From JAKAWQ01 sp963745975 (GTDB taxonomy: Bacteria; Pseudomonadota; Alphaproteobacteria; Acetobacterales; Acetobacteraceae): a DNA stretch of 64,000 nt. Positions 63,563-64,000 of this stretch are shown in pieces (the first letter of the stretch is position 1; each line of letters begins with the position of its first letter). The stretch covers positions 62,001-126,000 of the forward strand of contig CAVUZJ010000002.1 in the NCBI GenBank assembly GCA_963745975.1, read 5' to 3'. A program made the translations under genes and the position numbers. The notes under the pieces were generated by a model that worked only from the letters and a program-made list of their open reading frames with translations, did not search any database and had not been told where the DNA came from.

Positions 63563-64000
63563 CTGTTGGGGCCGCGCTCCATCGATTGCGGCTGCCAGCG
63601 CTTGAGCGCGGACCGCGCGAGCACGGAGGGATTGACGCAGCTCATCGGCCAGCGGCCGGTGAGCACGAGGGCGAGCTCCTGGCCGACGCGCCGGCGGCGC
63701 GCCGGATCGAAGCGCGCCGAGGCCGAGGCGACATGCGCGGTGAGGATGACGTTGTCCATCTTGAGGAGCGGATTGTCGGGCGCCGGCGGCTCGGTTTCGA
63801 GGACGTCGAGCCCGGCGCCGGCGATCCAGCCCTGCTCGAGCGCCTTGATCAGCGCCGCTTCGTCCACCGTCGGGCCGCGGCCGGTGTTGATGAAGAGCGC
63901 TGTCTTCTTCATCCGCCGGAAATGCTCCTCGGTCAGCATGTGGCCCGCGTCGGGCGTTGCCGGCGCGTGCATCGAGACGAAGTCGGACTGCTCGAGGAGA
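63559..64000 (-). CDS. D-isomer-specific 2-hydroxyacid dehydrogenase, C-terminal part (truncated by the window)
   Basis: The visible 147 or so residues read DFVSMHAPATPDAGHMLTEE, LFINTGRGPTVDEAALIKAL, and GAGLDVLETEPPAPDNPLLK, then VILTAHVASAS, which contains the catalytic His in AHVASAS. This is the NAD-binding and final catalytic region of the GhrA/SerA/phosphonate-dehydrogenase-like family. The N-terminal substrate domain lies beyond 64000. The substrate cannot be told. The stop codon lies within the palindromic repeat copy D. Confidence 0.87.
   Translation of the reverse strand, partial: LLEQSDFVSMHAPATPDAGHMLTEEHFRRMKKTALFINTGRGPTVDEAALIKALEQGWIAGAGLDVLETEPPAPDNPLLKMDNVILTAHVASASARFDPARRRRVGQELALVLTGRWPMSCVNPSVLARSALKRWQPQSMERGPNS

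Noticed and set aside
1..64000. Prophage, IS element or integrase
   Set aside because: I found no transposase, integrase, capsid or portal-like protein on either strand; the mobile-looking signals are limited to small palindromic repeats.

Overview
The window is about 70% G+C with tightly packed genes, many ATGA/GTGA stop-start overlaps, frequent GTG/TTG starts and short intergenic gaps. The block ffh-rpsP-rimM-trmD-rplS-leuC-leuD-leuB at 18.7-25.2 kb, a LysR/trxB/Lrp block at 49.7-52.3 kb and several aerobic catabolic genes point to an alphaproteobacterium, probably Rhodospirillales and plausibly Acetobacteraceae. No rRNA, tRNA, CRISPR array, phage gene or transposase was recognised.

Region by region. 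(1) 0.1-9.1 kb is accessory and looks related to conflict or sensing: a CHAP-domain lipoprotein, a lipoprotein paired with a two-TM/TrkA-N/RyR protein, a BrnT toxin with an XRE-type antitoxin, an orphan TRAP binding protein, and a TIR-NB-ARC-TPR (NLR-like) gene interrupted by one in-frame TAG. (2) 9.65-18.5 kb is a sugar ABC importer (binding protein, two-domain ATPase, two permeases) followed by an SMP-30/lactonase, an isochorismatase-like protein lacking its nucleophilic Cys, a DUF1194 protein and a D-threonine-aldolase-like PLP enzyme. (3) 18.7-25.2 kb is the core SRP/ribosome/leucine block. (4) 25.3-39.7 kb is a mixed metabolic region: two Gfo/Idh oxidoreductases, an intradiol dioxygenase, a universal stress protein, a GMC oxidoreductase, MFS, GST, a beta-lactamase-fold serine hydrolase, a VapBC-like pair with a changed PIN acidic residue, a flavin reductase, GtrA, and a panE/creatininase/M20 operon. 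(5) 39.9-49.7 kb is a polysaccharide cluster: manC, a double glycosyltransferase, a GT4, gmd and rmd (together a route to GDP-D-rhamnose), TSUP, and a GT-C/STT3-like membrane protein. (6) 49.7-56.6 kb holds LysR, a trxB with a one-base frameshift, Lrp/AsnC, a GT2-GtrA fusion, an LLM oxidoreductase, DUF445 and an alpha/beta hydrolase. (7) 56.7-64 kb holds a second sugar ABC system with two tandem paralogous binding proteins, one permease, one single-domain ATPase and a D-xylose-dehydrogenase-like SDR, then a TPP enzyme and a truncated 2-hydroxyacid dehydrogenase.

Two dispersed palindromic repeat families run through intergenic spaces. One is a bipartite element with GCGTGAT/ATCACGC and GAGCGGGAT/ATCCCGCTC stems (four copies). 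The other carries a GGGGCAGAGCCCC core (four occurrences). A cluster of five hairpins at 61.56-61.82 kb, including a perfect 35-bp inverted repeat with a 6-nt loop, separates two convergent genes. The most notable items are the amber-split TIR-NLR, the frameshifted trxB, the lipoprotein-RyR cassette, the two enzymes with changed catalytic residues (isochorismatase-like Cys to Ser, PIN Asp to Ala) and the repeat elements.
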